DNA of 64,000 nucleotides. Origin: Simmondsia chinensis (Eukaryota; Streptophyta; Magnoliopsida; Caryophyllales; Simmondsiaceae). The translations under genes were made by a program, and so were the position numbers. Positions 10,157-20,989 of this stretch are shown here, in pieces. How positions within the stretch are numbered: the first letter of the stretch is position 1; each line of letters begins with the position of its first letter. The stretch lies in NCBI GenBank assembly GCA_018398585.1, contig JAGTTD010000016.1:25777212-25841211 (forward strand), given 5' to 3'. The notes beneath the pieces were generated by a model, which worked only from the letters and a program-made list of their open reading frames with translations, was not told the origin of the DNA and made no database searches.

Positions 10157-11819
10157 CTAGGTTTTTTCCGTGTGATGCACGGTGTGTATTTGTTTCTTAC
10201 AATATCTAATAGTTGTTGTTTTAAAAATTTTTATAATCATATTCGTATGCAATAAGTAATCTTTATTGTACATAAATGTTGTTTGATCAAATTTAAAGAG
10301 TATAAGTTCTTCCAAATTTTTTTGTCATTACTTTTATGCTTTCATGTAGTCGATCTGGTTTGGTTCTCTGCAATTAAAGTAACTTTGTGAATTCTTGTTT
10401 GGCGTAATTTTTAAAATTTAAATAATTTATTTGAATTCCTTTTCCTTTGTCTCATTCTTGAATCAACTTAAGTGCATGTGGTTGTATCTCAATTATCGAT
10501 AAATATCCCATAAAACTCACTGAAATTTTAAAAAAATGTTCTATATGTATCAAATTAATACATATATATTAAATAAAATTAAATAATAATATTTGTTTAA
10601 AGTATTTCTATTATGTTCCTTAAATTAAAAAAGGTAAATTATGTATTTCTCGTCCCTATCTTATTATTATTGTGAAATAATATTTGTAAATGTGTAGTTA
10701 AATTTCAAAAATAAGCACTATAATCAGGGTAATATAAGAAATAACAACTAATTAATACAAAACACCCTAACATCCTCCACAATTCAAGCTCTTGTATTTT
10801 TTTTTCCCCAAACCTTGTCCTAGATTTGCCAATTTGTCGCCCTTGCTGATGGTCAAAAAGACTCATCCTACGACTGATGTGTGCCCTTGGTCACAAATTT
10901 TAGAGTTGGTCGTGTTTTTTGTCCAATTTATTTTTCAATTTGCTTTAGCTGTGCAATTTTAGCTTGGTTATTTGAAAAGTAAAAAAGTTGTCTTAGATTA
11001 AAGGTATCTTTAGATCCTCTTTTTTCTATTTTATTCTTTTAGTGTGGGAGTAAGCTATCTATAGTCAAATTTGATGCCTTTTTTGGCCCTAATTTTTAAT
11101 GTATGTTTATATTAAATATAGAATATAAGTTATAGTTGTATTAATTTTTTATCAATTGAAGAGTTTCTCAGTTATAACTATAGGATTTATTAGGATATTC
11201 AATTGTGTTTTAAATCTTGACTTAGATTTGTTATTTATAACAAATTTGGGTTATAACCTGGATCATTTTGTTGATTGAGGAGGTTCCCGTTATAATTTTG
11301 CGCTTTAATATATTTGATATATAATGAACTACTTGATTAGTTTATCATTATTTATGTATTTTATTGTTTAAGGTAATAATACGGGGAGGGGGAATGCCCA
11401 AATTCGAACTTGGGTCTACGGTGTGGCACACCAGCCCCCAAACCCGGGGGAATCCAAGTGGAATCGGCTTATGTATGTTATTGGAACTTGCATAGTTTAG
11501 TATTGTTACTCTATCTTTTTTATTGTGAAAACTATTACAATATATAAAGTATTCATGTACTTTTATTCATATTTTCATGACCAAGAACATACTATTCGTA
11601 TCATTGTATTAATTGGCAAAAGTAATTGCATTTGAAATCAATAATTTGATTGAATAATTGACAATAATGTCATGTTTTAATGATAATGAATTTATCGTTT
11701 TGTCTTTTTTTTTTTCCTATAACTTGGGCAAATAGGAAGTCACCCTTCTAAAAAGCGAGGGATGAGGGATTGAAGGTCCTTTATAGGGTGGACAACTTGA
11801 CAATAATATATTATATAGA
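10157..11819 (-). mobile_element. non-autonomous Helitron candidate
   Basis: On the minus strand the 3' end shows a perfect hairpin CCGTG-CATCA-CACGG (10168-10182), an A run, CTAG (10157-10160) and then T. About 1.66 kb away the opposite end reads TCTATATAATATATT (starting at 11819) preceded by A. That matches the Helitron layout of 5' TC, 3' hairpin plus CTRR and insertion between A and T without duplication. The interior is AT-rich and has no RepHel helicase. The 5' end choice is inferred. Confidence 0.5.
11367..11468 (-). mobile_element. tRNA-like SINE fragment with 15-bp TSD
   Basis: The minus strand contains CAAGTTCGAATTTGGG, close to a pol III B box, next to a G/C-rich stretch. The flanks are ttatgtattttattg (11352-11366) and ttatgtatgttattg (11469-11483), a 15-bp duplication with one mismatch. 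It lies inside the Helitron candidate. The A box is not clear and the tail is short, so the family is unknown. Confidence 0.6.
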
Positions 11820-12184
11820 TAGATAGATATGTATAAAGTGTGAACTTGGTTTTATACTATTTGTATAGCCCTAAGTTATTCACCTTTAAATTCATGACAA
11901 ACATTTTTGATAACTTGGTAGTTACTTCTTGTGAAAAACTTATTATTATTTAGATAATTTTATCTATGTATTATATTATAGAATATATTAATAGCATAGT
12001 GTTAACAATTGTATATTTATAAGGAAGGCGGCATTTACATTTCAATGCCCACATTGCTTACAAAAATCAAAATTTTGGTATGTTGTTATGATATCCAAAC
12101 TCTATTACATGAATTTTTAAAATATGCGACACTATTAAATTTTTTGCACTTTTATATAATATCTTTTAAAAATTTATCACTTAA
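11820..12184. other. AT-rich spacer
   Basis: Contains gata repeats at the Helitron flank and otherwise nothing recognisable; the open frame at 12009-12206 has no motif. Confidence 0.5.
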
Positions 12185-12203
12185 CCCTTATGCAATTTAT
12201 TTT

Positions 12204-12620
12204 TGACCATTTTACCCTTAATGTTTAATTTTATTTTTCGAAGGGGGTTTTATATTATTAAAAAAAATAAAAATTTTATATTTTAGCAAAAGAATTAAGG
12301 ATATTTTCTATATTTATACAAATATAATTATTTTAATTAATTGTAGTAATATTATTATAAGTTTAGAAGATAAAAAATATTAAAAATTTTTATTAAAAAT
12401 ATTATAAGATAAAATATAATTTTTTTGTTGATATTATAATATCACTACTATAATTAATTAAAATAATAATTTTTATAAATATAGAACCCCCCTTCTTTTT
12501 AAAAATATAAAAAAAATTCTTATTTTTCTTAAAAATATAAAATCCCTACTTAAAAATAAAATCAAACACTTAACTATTTTATTTTGAAGGGCAAAATGGT
12601 CAAAAAAATATTGTTTGGGA
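12204..12620. mobile_element. foldback MITE-like inverted repeat
   Basis: The left arm starts tttttgaccattttaccctt and the right arm, reverse-complemented, starts tttttttgaccattttgccctt. Similarity continues inward through attttattttt and ttttata segments, so most of the unit could fold on itself. Sequence like this at 12620-12727 (ending gggaattttctgtaatttactc) may be the true outer right end. No duplication was identified. Confidence 0.5.
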
Positions 12621-12727
12621 GGAAATTGAAAAATTTTCAAAAGTGAGGGGTTTAGAAAGTGGTTCTACTTGTGAGGAAGATTTTTTGTTATTAAAATAAA
12701 AGTCAGGGAATTTTCTGTAATTTACTC

Positions 12728-13639
12728 TATATAATATGTATCATTGTTCTCTCTTGACCACCCATTTTCAACTTTATATGATAAAATATGTTTTTAGGAA
12801 AAATTTGAAGTAATTTATTACTAATAGGACTATAGTTTAAATTTACACATAATTTAATAATTATGAGTATAATTTTATTTTTTGTCTTTCATTTAACGCA
12901 CAATGTTAAACATTATAATAGTTTATGAGCATTTTCAATTTTTTTTATGTCTCAGGTAGTAATCTTTCGCATGACAATTTGCCTAATTTTAAATTGAAGT
13001 CATTGAAAGACCAAGCATATAAACTGAGAAATTAATTGATAATATATACAGCAAAATACTTTTAAAGTATGATATTTTAACTTGTTTTAAAGTGTGATAT
13101 TTTAACTTCTTGTAATCCAAGCTGTAACCTACATAGGGATAAAAATATTAGTAAACAAATTTTAATGTTGCAATTTCAAATGACTTAATTAACAATTGAA
13201 ACACATGTATTACAATTTTTAAAATTTTACATTATTCATTATGTTTTTGAGAGCGTAACTTAGTAATCAATTTTGAAAATATAAGCACACTATATTTCAG
13301 AACCAATTGAGTTTAATGAAGCATATACGAATTTCATGTGTAAGAATGTTGTGTTATGAAATTACGCTGCATATGAAAATACACTTAATTGCTTTTCCAT
13401 TAACATGGTTTTACCTGCTTATATATGCAAAAAGGAAAGCCCTGTTGCTTTGCTCTAGCATAGCACCTCATGAAGACGTGAACCATCTTGACCTTTTATC
13501 TATTGCGATTATATGCTTAGGAATATCAGTTCTTACTCGTTAGCTTTGTTTTGTAAGTAGAGGACCCTCTTTATCTCCTTCCTTTTGCATTAATTATGAG
13601 AATATGTATGCAATTCTCCTACACAAATGGGGGCTATTA
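12728..13639. other. AT-rich spacer
   Basis: No gene recognised. A 78-codon open frame at 13307-13543 has no known motif, no neighbouring exons and average AT-rich composition. Confidence 0.5.
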
Positions 13640-13730
13640 TTTGTTGTTGACATTTCCTATTGATGGCGTGTATACCGAATCTATGTTTGTTGTTGACATT
13701 TCCTATTGACGGCATGTATACTGAATCAAT
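13640..13730. repeat. 46-bp tandem duplication
   Basis: Two adjacent copies beginning tttgttgttgacatttccta, at 13640 and 13686, differing by a few transitions (tgatggcgtg versus tgacggcatg). A simple local duplication. Confidence 0.8.
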
Positions 13731-14064
13731 TTGAAAGTTAGTTTTTTATGTGGTGTTGGACGGTAAATTTGAAGTTTAAGCTATATTTATAAGCTTTTAT
13801 AAATGTTTTATCCTGCAATTATTGGGGTGTAAGATTAATTCAAAATGGAATTACAATTGAAATGATTTTAAGGTCCTTAAGTTTAGTATCCGTACCTTTT
13901 TAATTTTTGCATTAATTTACTTTTTCTCAATTTATGGGAGTCATTTAGTACTATTCAATGAAGGCTTTAGTTTTGTTTTTAATTTTTTCTTAAACCTTAG
14001 AATTTAAAGAGTTGGGCATCTAGAATTCTTGCGTTTGGGATGGATAGGGGCAATTCTCCGAAGA

Positions 14065-14170
14065 GGGTACCAATACGCCGTCATCGAATCCCATTAGAGC
14101 TCCGAAGTTAAGTGTGTTTGGACGAAAGCAGTATTAAGATAGGTGACCTCCTGGGAAGTCTTCACTCTCA
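14065..14170 (+). rRNA. 5S rRNA-like sequence (degenerate, SINE head)
   Basis: Matches the plant 5S rRNA from about nucleotide 10 onward: aatcccattagagctccgaa, gttaagtgtgtttggacgaa, agcagtattaagatagg and the nearly intact tgacctcctgggaagtc. Differences from the usual plant 5S sequence are mostly C-to-T and G-to-A. The internal promoter region (A box, IE, C box) is recognisable but mutated. A stand-alone 5S pseudogene is the alternative, but the enclosing duplication argues for a SINE head. Confidence 0.7.
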
Positions 14171-14212
14171 AGTTGAGGGCACTCGAAAATAGTTTTACTT
14201 CAAGGGTAATAC

Positions 14213-14846
14213 CCATGGTTATCAAAATCACGATTCGAATCTTAGAATCTTATGATTCTACGATTCCACAATTGCCGACCGATCTGAATCTTAAGTAAAA
14301 TCTTAATTTTGTAAAATCTTATGATTCATTGATATTACATGAAACTAAGGGGTAGAATCGTAACATGATTTTACGATTCTACCGATCCGACCTCGATTCT
14401 ACCAAGGTATACAAATAAAAAGTTAAAATGTAAAAAAATCAAGCCTATATTATAAACGAAGCTACTTTATTAATTTTAAGTAAAAGAAAGTTAATTAAGC
14501 TTTATATATTTTTAAAAAACTTAAATTAAGTTTAGTTTTATGTTTTAACATTAATATAAAGTTCGATTAACAACATCTGTCTTAAAAGTTATCATGATTA
14601 TTATGACCTAAAATCACACATATATGTGACATGATAATATTTTTATCATATTTGATTATATTTTTTTATATATACTTCTGTAAATTAAGGTCATATTAAT
14701 AATTTTTTGAATCATATAACTAATATTAATAAGAAAAAGTTTATAATATACATTTAGTAGAATCTTACGATTCTCGATTCGATCCTACGAGTCCGATTCT
14801 AAAAGCCCCAACCAATTCTAAGTACAATCTTGATTTTAACAACCTT
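14213..14846. mobile_element. MITE with GATTCTA-rich inverted ends, 8-bp TSD, inside the SINE
   Basis: The left end reads ccatggttatcaaaatcacg; the right end, reverse-complemented, reads aaggttgttaaaatcaagat. Both are followed by many attctacgattc-type motifs. ggtaatac occurs on each side (14205-14212 and 14847-14854), an exact 8-bp duplication, suggesting a hAT-type non-autonomous element. Removing it restores a continuous SINE. Confidence 0.7.
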
Positions 14847-14960
14847 GGTAATACTCTGAACGGGGAAGGATGCGTACATCCGCCCCTCAGACCCTGCTTA
14901 GGCGGAAGCCCTTGAGACACTGAGTATGCCGCTGCTGTTGTTATTGTTAGGGGCACTTCT

Positions 14961-15482
14961 TCTTAATAGATAAAAATAGAAATAGATGTGAAGCATGATT
15001 ATAGCACCACTCATCAAAGCATTTACTCACTAAAACGCTATTAATTCTTCATGTAACTGACTAAAAGGTCATGACACTAAAAGCAGCATTTAAACAATAA
15101 TTATCATAATTAGTTTTTTTTTTTTACACAAAATACTTTTAAATTAGTAATACATTTAAATTTCATGGGTACATAGATAGAAATTTACAAATAATTTAAA
15201 TCATAAAAAATAATGTCCCCAAAACCATGATAAATTTTAAAATTATAATCAAAATTATATTTTTTTTTATTAAAATATCCAACATAAGAAAAGTTAAATT
15301 GCCCCGGTGATCATTTGTGAATATTTTTTTGATTAATTTATTTCCTTTATTTATGTATTTACTTAAATGACAAAAGCTTTTTTTATTTAGTTATTATAAG
15401 TCCTGCAAAATTGTATATTATAACGGCTTAAAACTACATTAGGTCATAGCCATACAATTCCCTTCGCATTTAAAATTATTAT
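14961..15482. other. AT-rich spacer
   Basis: No gene, RNA or terminal repeat recognised. Confidence 0.5.
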
Positions 15483-15925
15483 ATATTTGTGAAGGCCAGT
15501 AGATTCTCAAGCATGGTGGTTTTGCGTCTTGGTTGGTGCTTGCTCGAAGATTCTTTCTGTTCTGTTTCAGTTTTTCGGAATTCGTTTGTTGTCCTACTTC
15601 TGAGCATTCCGTTTTTGATGTCTTCATTGGTGGGGCTTTATTGGTGTATCTTGATTTGCTTATGGGTTGTTTTGTCTTTGGCATCCAGTACTGTGGTAGG
15701 AGGTTATTTTTCTTTTGGTCTGTGTTATATTTTGGTTGACTGGATATGTTCCTTTTTTTTTTTTTTGGCTATTTTGGGAGTGATCCAAGGCTTGTCTTTC
15801 TTGATTTTGCAGGTTTCCTTGTTATTTTTCCTTTTTCGCACTTTGTGTGTGCTCTTTGGGTCTCTTATTTGAGATGACTGCTTTTGTATCGCTAATTTAT
15901 TCTCTCTAATTATAAACAAAAAAGA
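15483..15925 (+). mobile_element. 5'-truncated LINE, 3' UTR only
   Basis: A G/T-rich stretch that aligns by eye with the reverse complement of 20187-20565: shared gatgtcttcattggtgggg, a central gttattttt...ctttt block, and the end ctcttatttgag...gtatcgc...aattat followed by an A-rich tail. This looks like the 3' untranslated region of a plant L1-type LINE. Open frames here lack domains and are not real genes. Confidence 0.6.
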
Positions 15926-16168
15926 GTAATTTAAAGTTTGAAATAAACTATGTTCGATCCTAAAAGTTATTATAAGTACATCATGTTTTAATTGTTATCT
16001 TTGGCAAAAAAGGGAAGTATGGAGATAAACCAAAGATAAATGTAATGTTTAGTGTGGCACATACGACGTCACTATATGTCATTATAAAAAAAATGATATT
16101 ATTATATGCTAAGCTATTACTCTGTACAAACATTGAATGCATCTTGAGAAATACATAAAGAAATATAT

Positions 16169-18780
16169 GTAAAACCTAATTTGAATAGTTGTTCAACGGG
16201 CATTTTTCTGGGAAACATGCGTCCCCTTCTCCCGGCGCGTGTAGGTGTTTGCCCCCTTCTTCTGGTCGGAGTTGCAGTGGCAGGTTCGTCTCAGCGTCAC
16301 CGTTGGTGTCGTGCTACTTCCTTTGCCATCAGTGTTCAAGTTTGGTGACCCATTCCCTAGTTGCCGTCGTCTCCGACCGTCTCGTCTCTCCCAACAATGC
16401 CATCACCACCACCCACAATCTCCCCCTCATCCTCCATTAAAATGCCATCACCAGACCTTCATCCCCTTTGTCTCCCATTCTCGAGGTCCAAACCACTTCG
16501 GCTTCTCCATCTACACCGCGCATTCTTGACCTCCCCACCTCCCCTGCTCAGCCACCAAAACAGAACCCAAACTAACAAAACAGAACCCAAATTTACCTCT
16601 CCTCTTAAGCCTCCATCAGACTTTTTCCAGACCAACTTCACTCGCCTCCCTTCCAACAAACACCTATTTGGAGACCAATGCCAAATTCCTCTGAGACGGT
16701 GTCCATCTTCGTTGATGGATTACCTGAGAGAAAAGTATGTCTTCCGAGATTTCAAGTCAATATACGATACTTTTGTTCTCGCTAAGAGGAGGCTAAGGTC
16801 TAGATGCTCATATGGTTTTGTTCAGTTTCATAATCTGAGGGAAGCTGCTAGAGCAATTTCATCTATGAATGGTAGACGGGTAATGGATGCCAAGCTTAGG
16901 GTTGAATGGGCTAACCCACCAAGAAGATCAACTAAGTCATCAACCCGGAGCTAGTATCATACAAGGGTCTTCCAACAGACCAGAGCCACTGTCGGTATAC
17001 ATGATCAGGATGAGACCCCTCCTACTAAGACCAGAGGCTATGTGGGTTCTGACATTCGAAGGATTGTGGTTTCCAACACCAAAAAGAATGTGGAAAATTG
17101 GCTATAGAGGTCTATAATTGCGCACACATAGGGCGAGGTGAGTCTTGATAATAATATCACCTTTATCACGGAGAACGACCTCCACAGTTTAACCCCTAAA
17201 GGGTTAAGCACCAACACTTTCATTCTAGTTTGTGATTCCGCTGAGACTTTTGAGTCCTACCTCGGCCCTCATTGCGAGATTCTTCTTAGGAAATTCAACG
17301 AGGTTTCTAAATACTCTGGCGAGATCCTTGGATCAATGGATCGAGGTTTTTGGATTGCCTATCCAATGCTGGACTAGGGACTGCATTCCTTACCTCGTGA
17401 GATTATAGGGGAAGTTTGTCAGGGTGGACTCGAGGATGTCTTCCATGAGATGCATTGATACTGCCGGAATCCTCATTGACACATGGTTCCCCTTCACTTA
17501 TTCATCGAATGGTACAAGTCCAATTTAGTGGGGTGACCCATCTGGTAAAAGAGGGTAGAATAGAGCTTATTCCAGATTACTCTCTCAGTGTTGTTGCTCT
17601 GGCAACATTGGCCAAATTAGCAAGAGAACAGACCTCTTCGTCAATGAATCTGCATCGGGAACATCAGTGCACCACCCTAGCACACCATACCACACTGGCT
17701 CAACATTCTCCTGTTCATAGAATGACTGACGTGGGAGCTGAGGATCATGGGACTCGCACTAGTAGGCCAGTGTATGAGGGAGGAAGCATAGCCGAGTCGT
17801 CGCGGGGTCAGCTTGGTTTCCATATTGAAGGTCAGTATGTCGGTAGGTGGTCTGTGGAATGCAATTGGCCACATGCTTCTCTTCCCCATCCGTTTCCACA
17901 GCGTGGCGATCTTATTCCAATTCAGAAAGTACGTGGAAACCAACATCTGCCTCCTTTGCTCGAGTGGGTGGAGAGTGACATAGATAGTTCAGCTCAGCCT
18001 CATGCTCAGTTATCGCATCTTGAGAATGTAACTCAAAACCCCGTCAGTGAAGATGATTCTAGGTCCTCAGGGCCTATGTTTCCTCCAGGTTTTGAGCCCT
18101 CTGATTTGAGTAGGTCAAAGCCCTATATGGAGAGATGCAGAAGAGTTGGGATGAGAAAAGGAAAAGGAGTGATGACAAAAAGGGAGAGAAAAGCGTTGAA
18201 ATACAAGGAAAAAGAGAATAAAAAGCGAGAGCTTTAGGAATTTCTGAAAGATATGTCGCATACGAACATCATGCTGAAAACGACCACGACCTCAGGCAAG
18301 CGGAAAAAGGGGAATGAGTCAAAGAAGAAAAAACGGAATAGGGGAAATCGGTACGATAAGATCTCAGAAGCAGAGTGTGCTGGGATGATTATGCAAGCAA
18401 AGCGGGCTATAGATATAGGAAAAATAATAGGTCTTAACTTTGATGGTTTCGACCCACCGATGGTGACAGAATTGCTTGCTAAATGAGGTGGGATGGGTAT
18501 GTAGTTGAGGTTCCAGTCCTGCTCCTATTTCTCGTGCTGATCGTCTGGTTCTTCTTTATTTGGGATCCCTGTCTGAGCTTGTTTTTGTGCGTCTTGTCGG
18601 GCCTGTGCTGGGTGTCTGTTTGTGTCGTGTTTGGGTGTTTTATTTTTTGTGCTTGTTTATTCCTTGTTTGATCTAATCTCTTTTTGTGCCCACTACCGTT
18701 TACGGGGTGGTTAAGGCCTCGTCTTTTCAAGTTGCCCGTTTGTACTACGGCTTTGCCGATATTAATCCAAAAACAAAAAA
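16169..18780 (+). mobile_element. ORF1-only LINE (half-LINE) with perfect 16-bp TSD
   Basis: The unit is bounded by acataaagaaatatat at 16153-16168 and again at 18781-18796, identical over 16 bp, and ends in an A-rich tail (ccaaaaacaaaaaa). It holds a 5' region, one degenerate LINE ORF1 and a G/T-rich 3' UTR. No endonuclease or reverse transcriptase is present. ORF1 stops at TGA (18484-18486), overlapping an ATG (18483) where ORF2 would start, but the sequence then turns directly into 3' UTR-like DNA. It therefore appears to have moved as a deleted element using another LINE's enzymes, the situation known for mammalian HAL1. Confidence 0.75.
16361..18486 (+). pseudogene. LINE ORF1 pseudogene (RRM type)
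   Basis: ORF1 proteins of plant L1 elements bind the element RNA to form the retrotransposition particle. An RNA-recognition motif lies at about 16700-16925: RNP2-like IFVDGL in one frame and RNP1-like YGFVQF in another, so a frameshift splits the domain. Around 17330-17480 is a segment resembling the ORF1 core, with GLPIQCW then VRVDSRM and AGILIDTW. The C-terminal half (17455-18486) is basic, contains MFPPGFEPSDL, Lys/Arg tracts and ends in an IGKIIGLNFDG block typical of LINE ORF1 termini. At least three frame changes and a stop at 18235 make it non-functional. The start is uncertain; 16361 is the first in-frame Met of the first open segment. Confidence 0.7.
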
Positions 18781-18796
18781 ACATAAAGAAATATAT

Positions 18797-19260
18797 TTAG
18801 TGATTACACAGCACAATAAATAGTACATACTAGCACCGTATTTATTATACTCAAATTATATATTTGAATGTACTATTGTAGTTAGTTGGCCATTAGAATG
18901 AGCCTCCATTGATAAAATATTTCCTAAATCCTCCACTGGTAGTTGGAACGGCCTACCATGACAAAAATATTTTCACCAAGCAACACATAATTTTGACCAG
19001 ACAGTACGACAAAAATGGTGTATGTTGACACTTTTGCACTATAGCAATGGGAGGTGAAATGTTTACTTGTATTCACCTTTGATTACTGTATCGATTCCCT
19101 GAGTTTCGAAGACAAAAAAGGTATAATCGGAGAGCTGGAGCAAATCAAGCAAGCACTACAAAAGTCCATGGGCACCATTTCGGTCTGGTATTTTTCCTGC
19201 TTTTTCGTTTGGGTGCGTGTTGTTTTGCTGTCCAACTTGGTTTGCTTTTACTTCTGCTGA
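18797..19260. other. spacer upstream of gene A
   Basis: Mostly unassigned. The + strand frame at 19054-19260 includes SFEDKKGIIGELEQIKQAL, which looks protein-like, but I do not recognise it and no splice context is evident. Confidence 0.4.
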
Positions 19261-19267
19261 TATATAA
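19261..19267 (+). promoter_or_regulatory. TATA box of gene A
   Basis: TATATAA, 80 bp upstream of the ATG at 19347. Gene B has a TATA-like TATATAAT at the matching place (60263-60270), followed in both by catctcttcattaact, supporting a shared promoter. The transcription start was not determined. Confidence 0.5.
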
Positions 19268-19346
19268 GAAATAGGAGGGTGTCCTCTTCCCTTTCCAAAC
19301 ACAATTTTCATCTCTTCATTAACTCTTCCCTCCCTGTCCAACTTTG

Positions 19347-19695
19347 ATGGTTTCTTCTTCTTTCTATTTCCTCTTCAATCGAGCTTGGTTTCACCACTGC
19401 CGTGCCTCCACTTCTAATTTCATTAAAGACAGCCAAAAAAATAAAAAGAAAGAAAAACAAATAGTGCTGAAATCTCTAGTGATGAAGAAAAGTGTCGCTA
19501 GAGGGCGGCGGATACTAATAATAGTAAGTGTGTTGGGAAGTGCAGGGCCGTTAAGGATGGTTGTGAATGAAGATGAAGTGGTGCGGCGAGTCATTGAGAG
19601 TGCTCTCAAGTTGTGTGCTCGTGAAGGCCGCCTTCCTGTCTTGGGTTCAAATCCTGAAAATTTTTTACTCTACTCCGCTAACACCGATTCTGACG
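19347..19695 (+). pseudogene. gene A, exon 1: At4g22758-like (DUF7054) protein, damaged copy
   Basis: Codes for about 116 residues. The recognisable domain begins at ILIIVSVLGSAGPLRMVVNE and continues VIESALKLCAREGRLPVLGS and FLLYSANTDSD. This beta-grasp-like domain (DUF7054) occurs in plant proteins related to Arabidopsis At4g22758, whose role is unknown. The ATG at 19347 gives an open N terminus of about 46 residues before the domain. The donor is gacG|GTATGC, phase 1. Exon 2 is at 33782-33972, so the intron is about 14.1 kb. Joined lengths (349 + 191 nt) keep the frame at 179 residues. The acceptor reads AA instead of AG, so correct splicing is doubtful and I class it as a probable pseudogene. 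Compare intact exon 1 of gene B at 60490. Confidence 0.7.
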
Positions 19696-19735
19696 GTATG
19701 CTTTTGTTTTTGACTTATCCATAACCTTACTTAGG

Positions 19736-20186
19736 GTCTGTCTCTGAGTACGGCCATGTTAAGACAAATCAACATTTGCAATAAGCTGATAGGTGACTGG
19801 TTTTATATTTTAACATGTCTGCACACGTGAGTAGCCAGTGGGCTTTTAATATGGATAGCTCTTTGCTGAAATTACATCAGTATTGAAAGTGAGGATTGTC
19901 AGGATACGAAATTGTTGAACTATTAGTTAACAAGACTCTAATACATTGTCAAGAAATCAACTATCCCCAAAGCTTGAATTGATGGATCAAAACAATGAAT
20001 CCTTTAGCACTCTAACAAATTGTTCCGGGCCCATGCAATCCAAGCATTAATTAAGGCTTCCAATTTGTTGAGAGTCCCTTATAAATATTATTTTTTTAAG
20101 AAATGCTTTCACAAACATGCAATATAGTGATTGCAAAATTTATAACACAAGCGCATGCTTTTAGCGATGTTATTAGTTTGTTTTTT
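19736..20186. other. intronic sequence shared with gene B
   Basis: No gene. Parts (19996-20100) correspond to 60780-60870 of gene B by shared short blocks, showing this is original intron. Confidence 0.55.
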
Positions 20187-20570
20187 TGTTTTTTTTTTTC
20201 CGATAATTGGCAAGGATAAACTCGCAATACAAAAGTCAGTGCCTCAAACAAGAGACCCGAAAAGCACACAAAAAGTGCGGGAAGGGAAAAATAACAAGAA
20301 ACCTACAAAACAAGACAGACAAACCCAACCCCCAGAATAACACAAAAGCAGCGAAAAGAACACAACAGAGCAAAAGAAAAACCACCTCCAACCCGCAACA
20401 CCAGACGCCAAAGAAAGGCAACCATCCACAAGCAACTCGAGGCATACCAAGAAAGCCCCACCGAAGAAGACATCAAAGACAAATGCAAAAGAAAGAGCGA
20501 CCGCACTCCGAAATACTGAATAGGACCAGAAATAAACACCTGTGCATGCCCCAACCAAGCAGCAAAAGTG
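20187..20570 (-). mobile_element. 5'-truncated LINE, 3' UTR only
   Basis: On the minus strand it ends GTCTCTTGTTTGAGG, GTATTGCGAG, CCAATTATCGG and a long A run (T run at 20178-20199 on the + strand). It matches the 3' UTR fragment at 15483-15925. Open frames on either strand have no domains. It is the first insertion in the intron of gene A. Confidence 0.65.
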
Positions 20571-20607
20571 TAAAAATATGAATAAAATACTTAAAGGAAA
20601 TAAGAAA

Positions 20608-20906
20608 TGGAATGGAAGAAATAACTCTTATTGGATGATCAATCTAGTACATGAACTAAATAATTTATACTAGTAAAGAAATATAGGAAAAGTCACAACT
20701 CAGGAGCTTCCTACTTACAAGTTACAAAAATAAAAACACTACTAATTGGGTCATAAATCCACGGTTGAAGAAGGGGAGAGGAAAAGGGAAAATACTTAAG
20801 GCCAGACTTAATGCTATACCTAATCAATTCTAAGTACGAAGAATATTCCAAGTATAATACAAAAAGACGTAAATACAAATTTAATACATTATACTAGTAT
20901 TCAACA
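20608..20906 (-). repeat. 3' LTR of copia P
   Basis: On the minus strand it starts TGTTGAATACTAGTAT right after the polypurine tract TTGAGGGGGAG (20907-20917). It shares catataccta/atgctatacctaa and gaatattc blocks with the LTR at 34899-35212. The far boundary (TGG at 20608) is estimated from that comparison. Confidence 0.7.
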
Positions 20907-20989
20907 CTCCCCCTCAATTTGGAGTATGTAGGTCCATAATGCCCAACTTGCAAAGGAAAGCCGAAAAATCCAAACACCTAAGTGCTTTA

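Larger units (their letters stand above)
14058..14947 (+). mobile_element. chimeric SINE: 5S rRNA-like head, Au-like tail, split by a MITE
   Basis: Flanked by taggggcaattct (14045-14057) and taggggcacttct (14948-14960), a 13-bp duplication with one mismatch. The unit starts with 5S rRNA-like sequence (14065-14170), passes through a linker (cgaaaatagttttacttcaagg), and resumes after the inserted MITE (14213-14846) with ggatgcgtacatcc...agaccctgcttaggcggaag and a (TTG)-rich tail. Without the MITE and its 8-bp duplication it is about 248 bp, a normal SINE length. The enclosing duplication indicates that the 5S-like head and the tail were retrotransposed together. Confidence 0.65.

Noticed and set aside
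13307..13543. 78-codon + strand frame
   Set aside because: No motif, AT-rich, no promoter or splice context.
15439..15919. Hydrophobic frames that could pass for small membrane proteins
   Set aside because: The sequence matches LINE 3' UTR seen again at 20187-20570; the frames are not conserved between copies.
18483..18671. ORF starting MRWDGYVV with hydrophobic tail, as a possible gene
   Set aside because: It begins at the former ORF2 start of the LINE and then reads 3' UTR; no ORF2 motif follows.
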